A stretch of 64,000 bases of DNA from Rhizobium oryzihabitans (GTDB lineage Bacteria; Pseudomonadota; Alphaproteobacteria; Rhizobiales; Rhizobiaceae). A model generated the notes under the pieces. The model saw nothing but the letters and a program-made list of their open reading frames with translations, had not been told where the DNA came from and did not search any database. The stretch covers positions 2,562,501 to 2,626,500 of the forward strand of contig NZ_CP048632.1 of NCBI RefSeq assembly GCF_010669145.1, written 5' to 3'. Shown here one piece after another: positions 30,095-38,653 of the stretch (the first letter of the stretch is position 1; each line of letters begins with the position of its first letter). Position numbers and translations under genes: made by a program.

Positions 30095-33000
30095 GGCTCC
30101 GTTCGGTCCGAAATTCGTCGTATCCGACGTTTTCTCTCCCAGGCTACGGTTTCTTCTCGCTTTTGATCGACGATGCCATCGCCATCGGCGTCGATGGTCA
30201 AGGTTTTTCGGCGTTTGTCACTACTTGTAACGACCGTATTTTTGCTCGAAAGTTGGTTGTTTGAATTAAATTTCGTGCTTTCCTCAAAGATTGAGCCATC
30301 TGCCATCAGATGACTGGAAGTCCGAACCTTGCGATCGGCCAATCCGGTCCGCTGCTCACGTATTTCCTTCGTTAGACCATCCGCCGATGTGATCGTAAAA
30401 ATGTCAGATAATACGGTTCCATCGGATTTCGTACTAAGAAGCTTTCGATGAACGGTTCCACTCGGAGTGCGCGCGGTGATGTCTATCGACGTCTGTTCAG
30501 CCTTTCCGCTTCCGGTCAAATCCAACAACGTGGTGATCGATAGACCATCCGCACTGGTTCTCCTAACGCGCCTGCTGTCCAGCATGCCGGCACGGCGAAC
30601 CTCGATCGTTTGCAGGCTATCCCCGTTCCCTTCGAGTTTTGTTAAATCGGTGGTGAAATAGTCCTTGGAAAAATCACCGCCAATATCAAAGTCCTTTAGA
30701 GTGTAGAGACCATCCGCATCCTTGTAAGTGACCCATCTGTTGGTTCGCTGCCAACCGCTTTCACTCATGACATAATCGACCGTCCAGATACTCTTTTTAC
30801 CATCATTTCCGATGATGGTGTCAGAATGGATTGCTCTGTCAAAGACGCCGTCGCCGTTGAAATCATATTCGATAACTTCACGCGTGCCATCCATGCGGCT
30901 ATTGACGGTTTTCGTGGCCGTCACACTGCCATCGTTGGCGAAATCTCTGTATTTCTGTTCGATATTACCATTGGCTTTCAACTCACGCGTGATCTCTTGA
31001 TCGATCTTGCTGTCACCGTTGACGTCCCGGGACAGGGTAGAAACAAGACCGTGTGTGCTTTCCTTCCTCACCTCACGGCTCGCCAAAGTACCATCGGCTT
31101 TGGTGATCGAAGTTGTTTCCGTTGCTGTGCCATCACTCTCAAGCACTTTAACATCCAGCTGCGTTTTTTTGGCAGAAGCGCCCTCCGACCAGACGATGCT
31201 TTTGGTCAAGCCGTTGGCACTGGTGGATGTCGTTTCCCCAACCGACAGACGGTCTAAACTGCGTGTCTGGGAAACGGTTTTTGTCCGGCTGCCGTCCGCG
31301 GAAATCGTGGTGATCTCGGTTCCGCTCAAATCAACGGTTCCGTCACCATCAGTATCGGTACGCCATGATGAGGAAAAACCGTTGGCCGAGACTTCGGATA
31401 CATGGCGGCTGGTGAGAGTTCCAGTCCGTGAGAGCCTTTCGTTCGTCTGGGTTTCCACGCCATTTGCACCGATGGCCGTTATCGTTCGGCTATCAACGAT
31501 ACCGTCACCATCTGTGTCTGCCTCGGTTCGCTTGGTTTTTTGGTCAGCGCTGACAGTCGTTGCCGTTTTCGACAGCAGCTGCCCATCACCGGCCTTGACT
31601 TGCTCCTGATTGGACGTGGAACCATTGGCGTCGATAATTCGAACCGAAGTCAAAACCCGGTCCATGTCACCATCACCATCAATATCTCGGGAAACGACGG
31701 TACTCAGGCCGTTGCCGCTGGTCACAGTCTCCTGTTTGCTGACTAGCTTGTTGCCGCGATAATTGGACTCTGATTTCGACACGGCCCCTTTCACATCGTA
31801 GCTGGTCGATGTTACCGCACGAATATCCACCTTCCCGTTTCCGTTCAGGTCCTGTTCGGAAATGGTGGTAAGCCCGTCGCCGCTGGTGATTGTTGCGGAA
31901 CTGGTGAAAACCCTGCCATCGCCGCTCGAATTTTTTATCGTCTCGCTGCGGCTGCCGTTATCATTGATAAGGGTCTCCGTGATGGTGGTGAAATCCGTGA
32001 CGCCATTTCCATTAGCGTCAGTGGCGATAATGGTCTTCAGGCCGTTCGCGCTTGTTGTCTTTCTGGACGATTGATAGGCTTGGCCGCTTCGCGTGAAGAG
32101 TTTTTCCTCGACGACGGTTTGACCAACGAGAAGTGAACTTTCCGCCGTGGTTTTGTCGACTATGCCGTCGCCATTTGAGTCGATTGCAACGGTTGTCATT
32201 CTCCTGTCCGCCACAATGTCGGTTGTTGTGCGCCCGAGAAGCGTTGAATTCCGGCTTTGAAGCGTAACCGTTTTCCGACGACTACCGTCGCTGCTGAGCA
32301 CGACTGTGTCCGATGTCCGGCGATCGGCAACGCCATCACCGTCCAGATCTTCCGCAACATTCCGGTTCATCGCATCGGCGCTTGTCGTCGATATTGTTTG
32401 CGAGACAAGCTTGTCGTTGCCCGCAAGCGTCCGGGTCAACACCGTCGAACTCTTGTCGGCGGCCACGGTTTTTGTGGTGAGAACCTTGCCATCAACCACG
32501 CCGTCGCCATTGGCGTCGTTGGTTACGGTCGTGGCATAACCATTCGATGATGTGACCTTTGACGAGCGGGAGACGATCGAGCGATCGGTGTTGAAATGTG
32601 TTTCGGTCTCAGTGGTTGCGCCATCGGGCGCAACAGTGGTGATCAGACTTTTATCAACGGCATCATCGCCATTTTTATCGAGTGTCTCCGTCATGTTTTT
32701 GCGATCCGGCTGTATTCTGACAGCCCACTGCGAAAGAAGCACGCCGCCGACGCTTCTCTCCCTCTTGGTATGTATCCATACTCCGGCAGCATCCGCAGCT
32801 ATAATGTCGGAGGTCGAAACGTCGTTTTTGCCATCGCCGTCGACATCGGTGGAGCTGAATTTGGAGCGTCCGTCGGCCGTGATCCGGAAAATCTCCTTCT
32901 TCAGCAGTGCCTTGTCGCCGCTGTAAGTCGCACGCTCCGTAACGACTTCACCGACATTATTCGTGAACGTTTTCTCTTCAATGCCGCGATCGCGCTTGCC

Positions 33001-33636
33001 GTCGCCGTTAAAATCGTTGTCGGTGAAAGTCGTTACGATGCCAGCCTCTCTGGTCGTCGTGATGGTTTTTCGGGAGAGGGTCGCGTTGCTGCGCGCATTT
33101 TCGGTGACCAGCCGTTCCTGCGTCAGCTTGCCCGGCGTCTTGATATCCGAAACAGAGTGGTCAGTAATGCCATCGCCGTTGAGATCGGTGGACGTGGTTT
33201 TGCGCAAGCCGTCTGCGGAGACATTTATGATCACCGTCTTCGAGGTGGTGCCATCCAGATGCAATTGCTGCGTGGTTGTACGGGAAGAACCGTCTGCAAA
33301 TTTTTCGAAAAGCTGCCTTTCGTCCGCCGAGCCGTCCCCATTCTTGTCGAGTGCCGTAGTGATTTTCAGCCCGTCAGAACTTCTGTCGATTTTTTCACTG
33401 CCAGACAACGAGCCGTCGGCATTGAAATTCCTGACCGTCTCGCTGCGGTTTCCAGATACCTCGATGGAAAAAGTCTTGCTCTGGCTGCGGTCGAAAACGC
33501 TGTCGCCATCATCGTCGAATTTCGTCGTGACGGTCGAACCGTCCGTGTTTTTGGTAACCAGATTGCGCAAGGCGACACTGCCGTCTTTGTCGTAACCGAC
33601 AATCAGCTCACTCGATGTGCCATCGGCATTCTTCGC
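29390..33636 (-). repeat. Array of about 20 DxNGDGxxD repeats, about 55 residues each
   Basis: Each unit contains an aspartate-rich loop such as DLNGDGITD, DFNGDGKRD, DVDGDGKND, DANGDGVVD or DTDGDGTVD, then a polar beta-rich stretch with one or two -ADG- turns and a closing [S/T]ADGL. I count about 20 clear loops plus several degenerate ones (for example DIGGDFSKD, DLTGSGKAE). The loops look like EF-hand-type calcium sites; the units lack the classical RTX nonapeptide GGxGxDxLx. The array crosses the frameshift at about 30130-30150. Confidence 0.75.
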
Positions 33637-35283
33637 GGTTGAGCGGGCAATTTTGTAGTCGTTTTGGTCGTTTGCGAGGATCGCATCTCCGACCAGGCCC
33701 TTGGTTCCATCGATCCTCGTGAAAGTGGTCGTGCCAATTATCGCCGAACCATCGGAAAAACTTTGCCCGCTGCCCGTCGGCGTCAGATCGATGGACGCGA
33801 TACCCAGGTCCTTCAGCGATTTGAGCTGACCATTGATCGACACCTTGAACTCGTTCCAGCGCTTGTCGCCGGCATCGAGCTTACCATTGCCATTGGTATC
33901 GAAAGCATTTTTGACGGCTTCCAGATCACCGGAGGCCGACGGATCCCAATCCGTAAACACAAATTCGCTGGATCTGGTAATGACGCCATCGCCGTTGGCG
34001 TCCAAAATGAGCACGCCCGTGCCATTTCCAGCCCAGGCAGTACGACGCAGAAACCCGTCTCCGTCTAGATCAACGAACTGAGACGATTCACCCAGCTTGT
34101 TGATGTTCAATCCTTTTCCATTCAGATCCAGCAAGACGGGCTTACCGGATGAACCCGTCGAAGACGTATCAGGCCGGGGGCTGGGAACCGGTCCGATCTC
34201 AGGCAATGATGGATAATTGCCGGAAGAAGAACTCCCCCAGTCGCCATAGGTCGACGGGCTCTGGTTGTCACGGCGGGCGTAACCCGTGCTGACAATGTCC
34301 GTCGGCCGCGGCATCGGGACAGGCCCGATTTCAGGCAAGGTGGGAAAACTGTCCGAAGAAGAGCTCATCCACTGGCCATAGGTCGCCGGATTTTGGTTAT
34401 CGCGGCGCGCAAAACTCGTACTGGCAATGTCTGTCGGACGCGGCATCGGGACAGGCCCGATTTCAGGCAAGGTGGGAAAACTGTCCGAAGAGGAGCTCAT
34501 CCACGGGCCATAGGTCGCCGGGTTTTGGTTGTCGCGGCGCGCAGGGCCGATACTGCTCACTCGAGCCGCAGCAGCAACTCTTGCCCGCTCATCGCGTGCT
34601 TCAACAGAAAGTGAGGGGCGCCTATCCAAGCTGGCCAGCTGGGCAACTCTTGCTCGCTCGTCGCGTGCTTCAAGAGAAAGTGAGGGGCGCCTATCCAAGC
34701 TGGCTAGCTGGGCATCTCTCAAGCGCTCACCCGCCAAACGCTCGGATGGCGTATCAAAACCCTTCCACGCACGAGTGGAATCAACTTGTTCTACGCCAGT
34801 GTAATTAAATGTTCTATTTAAATATGTGTGTCGTTCAGGTGCCCAAACATTTGTTGGAGAGCCACTCCCGTATAGAAAAGGAGTGTTGACCAGATCGGTA
34901 GACATAATCTTCAAACTGGTAGACCCCGAAATCGCGGCCGGTCTAAGATTGGTGCTTCCAACATTGCGCTCCGCACCGCCGGTAGCACGCGCAGTTAAAA
35001 ATAGTCCATCCCGATTTATTACCGGCCCAAGGAAAGCTGTACCAAAGCTGTTTCCATATCTTTCGGTTCGGCTGACTCCAATACCCATCCCACTGAGCGC
35101 ACCCCCATTATCAAAAAACAGCAGGACACCAATATTTCCAGCAGTTGCCTGCACTGTCATTTCGCCATGACTGTAGGATGTTGTCCATCCATAACCCGCA
35201 TAAGAAAAATTGAAAGCAATGGATGGGCTTACAAATGAAGAAAAACCACGATCATTATATTCCCACAATCTAGCACTGCTCAT
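30028..35283 (-). CDS. Giant type I-secreted calcium-binding repeat protein, N-terminal part
   Basis: 1,751 codons; the last 30 or so are out of frame. No signal peptide, as expected for a type I substrate. Residues 1-180 are a beta-rich unique domain (WTTSYSHGE; IGVLLFFDNGG). 191-236 are two copies of a 23-residue unit (AQLASLDRRPSLS..) and 248-375 three copies of a 44-residue proline-rich unit (LPEIGPVPMPRP). 380-540 is a calcium-type domain shared by rhizobial RTX proteins (DANGDGVITRSSEF; DTNGNGKLDAGDKRWNEF). From 550 on come the DxNGDGxxD repeats. One base is missing near 30129-30150, after REETVA; restoring it joins the next ORF into about 2,580 residues. The product is probably a secreted adhesin-like or calcium-folding surface protein; enzymatic activity is not visible. 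Confidence 0.85.
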   Translation of the reverse strand: MSSARLWEYNDRGFSSFVSPSIAFNFSYAGYGWTTSYSHGEMTVQATAGNIGVLLFFDNGGALSGMGIGVSRTERYGNSFGTAFLGPVINRDGLFLTARATGGAERNVGSTNLRPAAISGSTSLKIMSTDLVNTPFLYGSGSPTNVWAPERHTYLNRTFNYTGVEQVDSTRAWKGFDTPSERLAGERLRDAQLASLDRRPSLSLEARDERARVAQLASLDRRPSLSVEARDERARVAAAARVSSIGPARRDNQNPATYGPWMSSSSDSFPTLPEIGPVPMPRPTDIASTSFARRDNQNPATYGQWMSSSSDSFPTLPEIGPVPMPRPTDIVSTGYARRDNQSPSTYGDWGSSSSGNYPSLPEIGPVPSPRPDTSSTGSSGKPVLLDLNGKGLNINKLGESSQFVDLDGDGFLRRTAWAGNGTGVLILDANGDGVITRSSEFVFTDWDPSASGDLEAVKNAFDTNGNGKLDAGDKRWNEFKVSINGQLKSLKDLGIASIDLTPTGSGQSFSDGSAIIGTTTFTRIDGTKGLVGDAILANDQNDYKIARSTAKNADGTSSELIVGYDKDGSVALRNLVTKNTDGSTVTTKFDDDGDSVFDRSQSKTFSIEVSGNRSETVRNFNADGSLSGSEKIDRSSDGLKITTALDKNGDGSADERQLFEKFADGSSRTTTQQLHLDGTTSKTVIINVSADGLRKTTSTDLNGDGITDHSVSDIKTPGKLTQERLVTENARSNATLSRKTITTTREAGIVTTFTDNDFNGDGKRDRGIEEKTFTNNVGEVVTERATYSGDKALLKKEIFRITADGRSKFSSTDVDGDGKNDVSTSDIIAADAAGVWIHTKRERSVGGVLLSQWAVRIQPDRKNMTETLDKNGDDAVDKSLITTVAPDGATTETETHFNTDRSIVSRSSKVTSSNGYATTVTNDANGDGVVDGKVLTTKTVAADKSSTVLTRTLAGNDKLVSQTISTTSADAMNRNVAEDLDGDGVADRRTSDTVVLSSDGSRRKTVTLQSRNSTLLGRTTTDIVADRRMTTVAIDSNGDGIVDKTTAESSLLVGQTVVEEKLFTRSGQAYQSSRKTTSANGLKTIIATDANGNGVTDFTTITETLINDNGSRSETIKNSSGDGRVFTSSATITSGDGLTTISEQDLNGNGKVDIRAVTSTSYDVKGAVSKSESNYRGNKLVSKQETVTSGNGLSTVVSRDIDGDGDMDRVLTSVRIIDANGSTSNQEQVKAGDGQLLSKTATTVSADQKTKRTEADTDGDGIVDSRTITAIGANGVETQTNERLSRTGTLTSRHVSEVSANGFSSSWRTDTDGDGTVDLSGTEITTISADGSRTKTVSQTRSLDRLSVGETTSTSANGLTKSIVWSEGASAKKTQLDVKVLESDGTATETTSITKADGTLASREVRKESTHGLVSTLSRDVNGDSKIDQEITRELKANGNIEQKYRDFANDGSVTATKTVNSRMDGTREVIEYDFNGDGVFDRAIHSDTIIGNDGKKSIWTVDYVMSESGWQRTNRWVTYKDADGLYTLKDFDIGGDFSKDYFTTDLTKLEGNGDSLQTIEVRRAGMLDSRRVRRTSADGLSITTLLDLTGSGKAEQTSIDITARTPSGTVHRKLLSTKSDGTVLSDIFTITSADGLTKEIREQRTGLADRKVRTSSHLMADGSIFEESTKFNSNNQLSSKNTVVTSSDKRRKTLTIDADGDGIVDQKREETVAWERKRRIRRISDRTEPCYSVSFLSRHRTTFLQSPHGT
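34158..34542 (-). repeat. Three tandem 132-bp coding repeats (44 residues, proline-rich)
   Basis: Units begin ARRDNQNPATYG and run through SSSSDSFPTLPEIGPVPMP. The first two are nearly identical in DNA; the third is diverged and shorter. Such near-identical in-frame units can expand or contract by slippage, changing the length of a linker between the N-terminal domain and the first calcium-type domain. Confidence 0.85.
34576..34713 (-). repeat. Two tandem 69-bp coding repeats (23 residues)
   Basis: Two near-identical copies of AQLASLDRRPSLS(L/V)EARDERARV. The sequence is charged and probably helical. It sits directly before the proline-rich units and is also a likely hotspot for copy-number change. 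Confidence 0.85.
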
Positions 35284-35292
35284 TTTACACCC

Positions 35293-35559
35293 TCAAAAAA
35301 TGAATACAAAAATAAAAAATAACCAAATAATTATACTTGTAGGTTTTATATATATAACTCTTGATCTATTCGAATATTCATTTTTGGCTTCGTAAGAATC
35401 TCCTTTGTATATTTTGACATCTGTTTGACTGTCTTTACTAAAATCCCAATTATTATTCTTATAGAAAATGATCTCTCGAAACTCGGATACCAATAGTTTT
35501 ATCAAAAAAAAACCAGCAATCGCGACAAAAAGCACCCTGAAAACTCTCTGCTCCAACAA
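35293..35559 (-). CDS. Small two-helix membrane protein, copy 2
   Basis: 88 residues: helix near 5-25 (FRVLFVAIAGFFLIKLLVS), a polar middle (NNNWDFSKDSQTDVKIYKGDS) and a second helix near 72-88. It is clearly a paralogue of the protein at 36042, sharing SELRE/SEFRE, IFY, WDF, DSQT, YKGDS and SNRSRV. The start is a TTG (35559 or 35556) with GAGG upstream, where copy 1 has an ATG. It ends just 9 bases before the giant gene, in AT-rich DNA. Function unknown; position suggests a role linked to the secreted protein. Confidence 0.65.
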   Translation of the reverse strand: MLEQRVFRVLFVAIAGFFLIKLLVSEFREIIFYKNNNWDFSKDSQTDVKIYKGDSYEAKNEYSNRSRVIYIKPTSIIIWLFFIFVFIF

Positions 35560-35615
35560 GATACTCCTCTAGCCGCATGTATTAATACTTAATATAAAAA
35601 TCTCAAATTTGTATA

Positions 35616-36045
35616 TTACTCAAATAAAATAACCACATACGCTCCGCCAACAAACATTGCTCCCACCGCATTCACAAGCCGATCCGTCGCCGCAATGTTT
35701 GAACCTGTTATGACATGAATGAAGGATTGGCTGGCGTTTAGCGTTTCCGCCCACCTGCGGATCGCCGCCACCAACGACAAAAAAATCTTTGCCCGTTTTA
35801 TCGGTACAAGCCTCAGATCAACTGCGTAGAGTTTTACTAAACCAATCCCTGCCCCAGTTAGATATCTGCTTTCGACGAAAAATAATAATATTCCAATTCG
35901 ACCAAAAGCTATCTGCTGTGTCACTCCGCTCTGGCTATATGACGTCGTCCAACTAGATTCGGCGTAAAAACCATTTACACCTGTAGTATGACTAACATTT
36001 ATACTAAAACAATATTTATTGTAATATAAATACTTCCATTATTAA
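35616..36045 (-). pseudogene. Chimeric remnant: giant-protein N-terminus joined to GNAT C-terminus
   Basis: Open from about 36043 to the stop at 35616; the first possible start is GTG 35924 (102 codons). The upstream part, ESSWTTSYSQSGVTQQIAFG and RIGILLFFVESRYLTGAGIG, matches residues about 30-70 of the giant protein. From AVDLRLVPIKRAKIFL onward it matches the last 65 residues of the GNAT protein at 36450, at about 90% DNA identity over 193 bp. It is best explained by tandem duplication of a GNAT-membrane protein-giant gene unit, then deletion between the copies. The frame is open across the junction, so a product cannot be ruled out. Confidence 0.75.
35633..35825 (-). repeat. Imperfect 193-bp direct repeat, copy 2 (GNAT 3' end)
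   Basis: About 90% identical to 36455-36647 by eye, same orientation, offset 822 bases. It encodes the shared FLSLVAAIRRWAETLNAS segment in both copies. It marks the GNAT part of the duplicated unit. Confidence 0.85.
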
Positions 36046-36335
36046 ATTTGTTCATTTGTCTCTCTTAAAAATACAAAAATCAAAATCAACATTTGAATAA
36101 ATAAAATCAAAATTCCAAATGGCTTATCAATAGTTACTCTCGACTTGTTAGAAATTTCATTGCGCTTCTCGTCAGAATCCCCCTTATATGATCTCCATTT
36201 TGTCTGACTGTCACAATTAAAATCCCAACCGTTCTTCCAGTAAAAGATAAGTTCTCGAAGTTCTGATATTAAAAGCTGAACCAATATAAATCCGGTGACA
36301 GCCAGATAGAACGCGCCCAAAACACTCTGCTCCAT
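36042..36335 (-). CDS. Small two-helix membrane protein, copy 1
   Basis: 97 residues: helix near 6-26 (LGAFYLAVTGFILVQLLIS), a charged centre (YWKNGWDFNCDSQTKWRSYK) and a second helix near 70-90. It is a paralogue of the 88-residue protein at 35293. ATG 36335 has GAGG seven bases upstream. The gene lies between the GNAT gene and the giant-protein remnant, the same order as copy 2. Function unknown; two helices with a short polar domain could suit an immunity or anchoring protein, but that is a guess. Confidence 0.65.
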   Translation of the reverse strand: MEQSVLGAFYLAVTGFILVQLLISELRELIFYWKNGWDFNCDSQTKWRSYKGDSDEKRNEISNKSRVTIDKPFGILILFIQMLILIFVFLRETNEQI

Positions 36336-36449
36336 CAACAAAACCTCGTTATTGATGCATTCAAGAATATTATAATAAAAAATAACTTATATTATTGTGT
36401 CTGGCACTTTTTGTGGCGCAAAAATGTCTGCAATCTTTTTTGAACGAAG

Positions 36450-36971
36450 CTAAACCACATACGCTCCACCAACAAACCTTGCTCCCGCCGCACTCATAAG
36501 CCGATCCGTAGCCGCAATGCTTGAGCCTGTTATAACATGAATGAAGGAATGGCTGGCGTTTAGCGTTTCCGCCCACCTCCGGATTGCCGCCACCAATGAC
36601 AAAAAAACCTTTGCCCGTCTTATCGGCGCAAGCGTCAGATCAACTGCAATAACATGAACGGTCACGAACAGTGGACCGTCGCTAAGCATATACCTGTCCG
36701 CAATCGCCCATGCCCCGCCGACTGGCCTGCCTTTCCATATCGCAACCGGAGCGATCATGCGCGGAGGCCGCAAAAGAATGAGCTTGAAATGCTCGTTGAG
36801 CTTCCAGTCCGAAAATTCCTGATCGCGAAAAACAGTTGAGGCATGAAGTTGCCTCATAATTTCACGCACCTGGATCGTATCACGTTCCTCAAGCAGCCGA
36901 ATGTGCAAACTGGTTGCGGCATTTTCACTTTCGGAACGTTGCGGGCCGGCTTCCTGCACGAATGTCGTCAC
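36450..36971 (-). CDS. GNAT-family acetyltransferase-like protein
   Basis: 173 residues. N-terminal IRLLEERDTIQVREIMRQLH resembles GNAT helix 1; PVAIWKGRPVGGAWAI and VTVHVIAVDLTLAP are the central strands, and the region after IRRAKVFLSLV would bind acetyl-CoA. A canonical Q/RxxGxG/A is not clear, so the call is by overall pattern. It resembles phage-type GNAT proteins. The GTG start at 36971 follows AAGGAG. It is first of the GNAT-membrane protein-giant protein unit, and its 3' half is duplicated at 35633. It could modify the secreted protein, but nothing shows this; it does not resemble HlyC. Confidence 0.6.
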   Translation of the reverse strand: MTTFVQEAGPQRSESENAATSLHIRLLEERDTIQVREIMRQLHASTVFRDQEFSDWKLNEHFKLILLRPPRMIAPVAIWKGRPVGGAWAIADRYMLSDGPLFVTVHVIAVDLTLAPIRRAKVFLSLVAAIRRWAETLNASHSFIHVITGSSIAATDRLMSAAGARFVGGAYVV

Positions 36972-37689
36972 ACAAACTCCTTCCGAGTGTTTTGTAGTAT
37001 CTTTCTACGAAGCTCGAATGCTGGCTCTTCCTTGTTTAAACAGGCCGCCACGCAAAGCGCTGGGCGATTTTTAAGTCTGTTGCCGGTAATATTATTTATT
37101 TATATGCTTTAAGTAATATTCTAATTAATTATTGACGTTGAAGAATTACTATTGAGTTTCCTGGATGCGCGCAATATGGATAATTTAATATTTGATTTTT
37201 TCGATGACGTCGCTAATTGGGCGCCGGTTGTATTGTGCGCGTTTCCAGCAGCTTGAGAATCAGACCAAAAACTCGCGGCCGAGATTGCAGGCAGGCGATA
37301 ATGAAGATGGTGTGTTGCCGTTCAAGCGGTGGTTGGAGTCATCAACGTCATTTCCAGACCAGCTTAAAGCGGAAGCAGATTCGCACGAGGGCGACAGCTA
37401 TTCGAGGAAAATAGCAAATGACCGCATCGATTATGGTTCAGCAGATTGCCCCTTGCCGTTGAAAACCGCAATTTGAGTTGGTTCTCCGCAACCAAATAAA
37501 CAATGATCTGGCCGTCCTAAGTGGGCGGCTTTTACGTTTCCAATACAACAATCCAAATGGAAATACGCCCGGACCTCGGACTATAGAAACAGGCTGAACA
37601 TCGGCCTTCAATGGCTTTTGCCTCCCTCTTGGCATCCCATGTATCGATTGTTTCCACTCGCGTTGGAAGAGATGAAGTTGTCTCGGCAC
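36972..37689. other. AT-rich region without a recognisable gene
   Basis: About 700 bases between the GNAT gene and the unknown gene ending at 37690. The stretch 37070-37200 is strongly AT-rich and probably holds the promoter of the minus-strand secretion locus. Several short open frames (for example 37192-37476) show no family features and have no clear ribosome-binding site. No tRNA, insertion sequence or attachment repeat is evident. Confidence 0.5.
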
Positions 37690-38638
37690 TCACTCCGGCA
37701 GGCGCTTAGCCACATCTAAATACTGGGCGCCCACCTGCACCAGCTTGTGCAGGGCTTCCTGCAAGTCGTCGTCGCTGGTAGCCTCTGGCAGCATCGTGAT
37801 CGGCGACTGTCGTAGGAGCAATAGGATCTGGGCGAAGGCTTCCTGCATTTTCGCGATGAGGGCCTCACTTGCCACATCGAGCGGCAGATGCTCGCGTAGA
37901 ATATTGAACTGCGTGCCAAGAAACTCCATTCCGATAGCGCGGTCCTCGCCCATGGTGGTGTTGAACCGTTCGAAAAGGAAACGCTCCAGATCGATCGTGA
38001 TGCCGGCGTCGAGGAGCACATCGTCCCGTGCGGGCGCGCGTGCTTCCATGGGAGGATCGATGCGGTTGGATTTCAGGGCGATGAAGACACTGGTGTCTTC
38101 CTGCGCCTCCATGCTGGCGATGAAATGCGCGGGGCTGCGGCCTGTGCCTGAGACGTCTGCAATTATCGTGCGCTGACCTCGCAGCCGCGAGAAATAGGCA
38201 GCATAGGCCGAGCTTTCGGCAAGGAAAAGGTCTCGTGACGAAGGGAGATAGTGCACGGCGAGATTGTGGGGAGATAGGCCGAGCATCCAGCGCAGCAGAT
38301 GGACCCACATATTGGAATCTCTGGTTGCGCACGGCGAAGATGGCACCGTAAGAGAACACACCCACCATATGCCGCTCTGCTTCCGATGCCAGATTCTCTA
38401 GCCCGGCTAGGTTGAGGAAGTGGCTGGCAATGTTGGTCCCGTCAGGCAGGTCCCCGTGGATGGCCCGGTACACGCTTCCCATGCCCCAGGCGCCCTGATC
38501 GATGAAGTCGATCGGTCCCCAGGTCAGCAGCGAGAACCGTTCGAGGCGCACGCGTGGACGCCCGAAAAGGCCGCGCTCATACTCGGAAAGAAGCAGCGGC
38601 GGCGGTACATTCTTCTCGGAGAGCCATTGCCACGACAT
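37690..38638 (-). pseudogene. Unknown protein, frameshifted; possible HAD-associated type
   Basis: Two overlapping frames make one gene: MSWQWLSEKNVPPPLLLSEY through GVFSYGAIFAVRNQ, then NMWVHLLRWMLGLSPHN to the stop at 37690. The break is near 38317-38322 and is explained by loss of two bases from an AG repeat (restoring VRNQRDSNMW). Features seen are SEYERGLFGRPR, WGPIDFIDQGAWGMGS and YFSRLRGQRTIIADVSGTGRS. The last has the feel of the HAD-like proteins attached to polysaccharide genes, but I am not sure. It lies 15 bases downstream of the 97-residue gene and is likely co-transcribed. Confidence 0.5.
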
Positions 38639-38653
38639 CGGCTGCAGATCAGC

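Noticed and set aside
32596..33642. 348-codon plus-strand frame within the giant gene
   Set aside because: Produced by the regular codon pattern of the DxNGDGxxD repeats on the opposite strand; no independent start site.
34158..34713. CRISPR array
   Set aside because: Repeats are long, directly contiguous and in frame within a coding sequence, with no spacers and no cas genes nearby.
37192..37476. 94-codon frame in the AT-rich gap
   Set aside because: No ribosome-binding site, no recognisable similarity, overlapping alternative frames of similar length.
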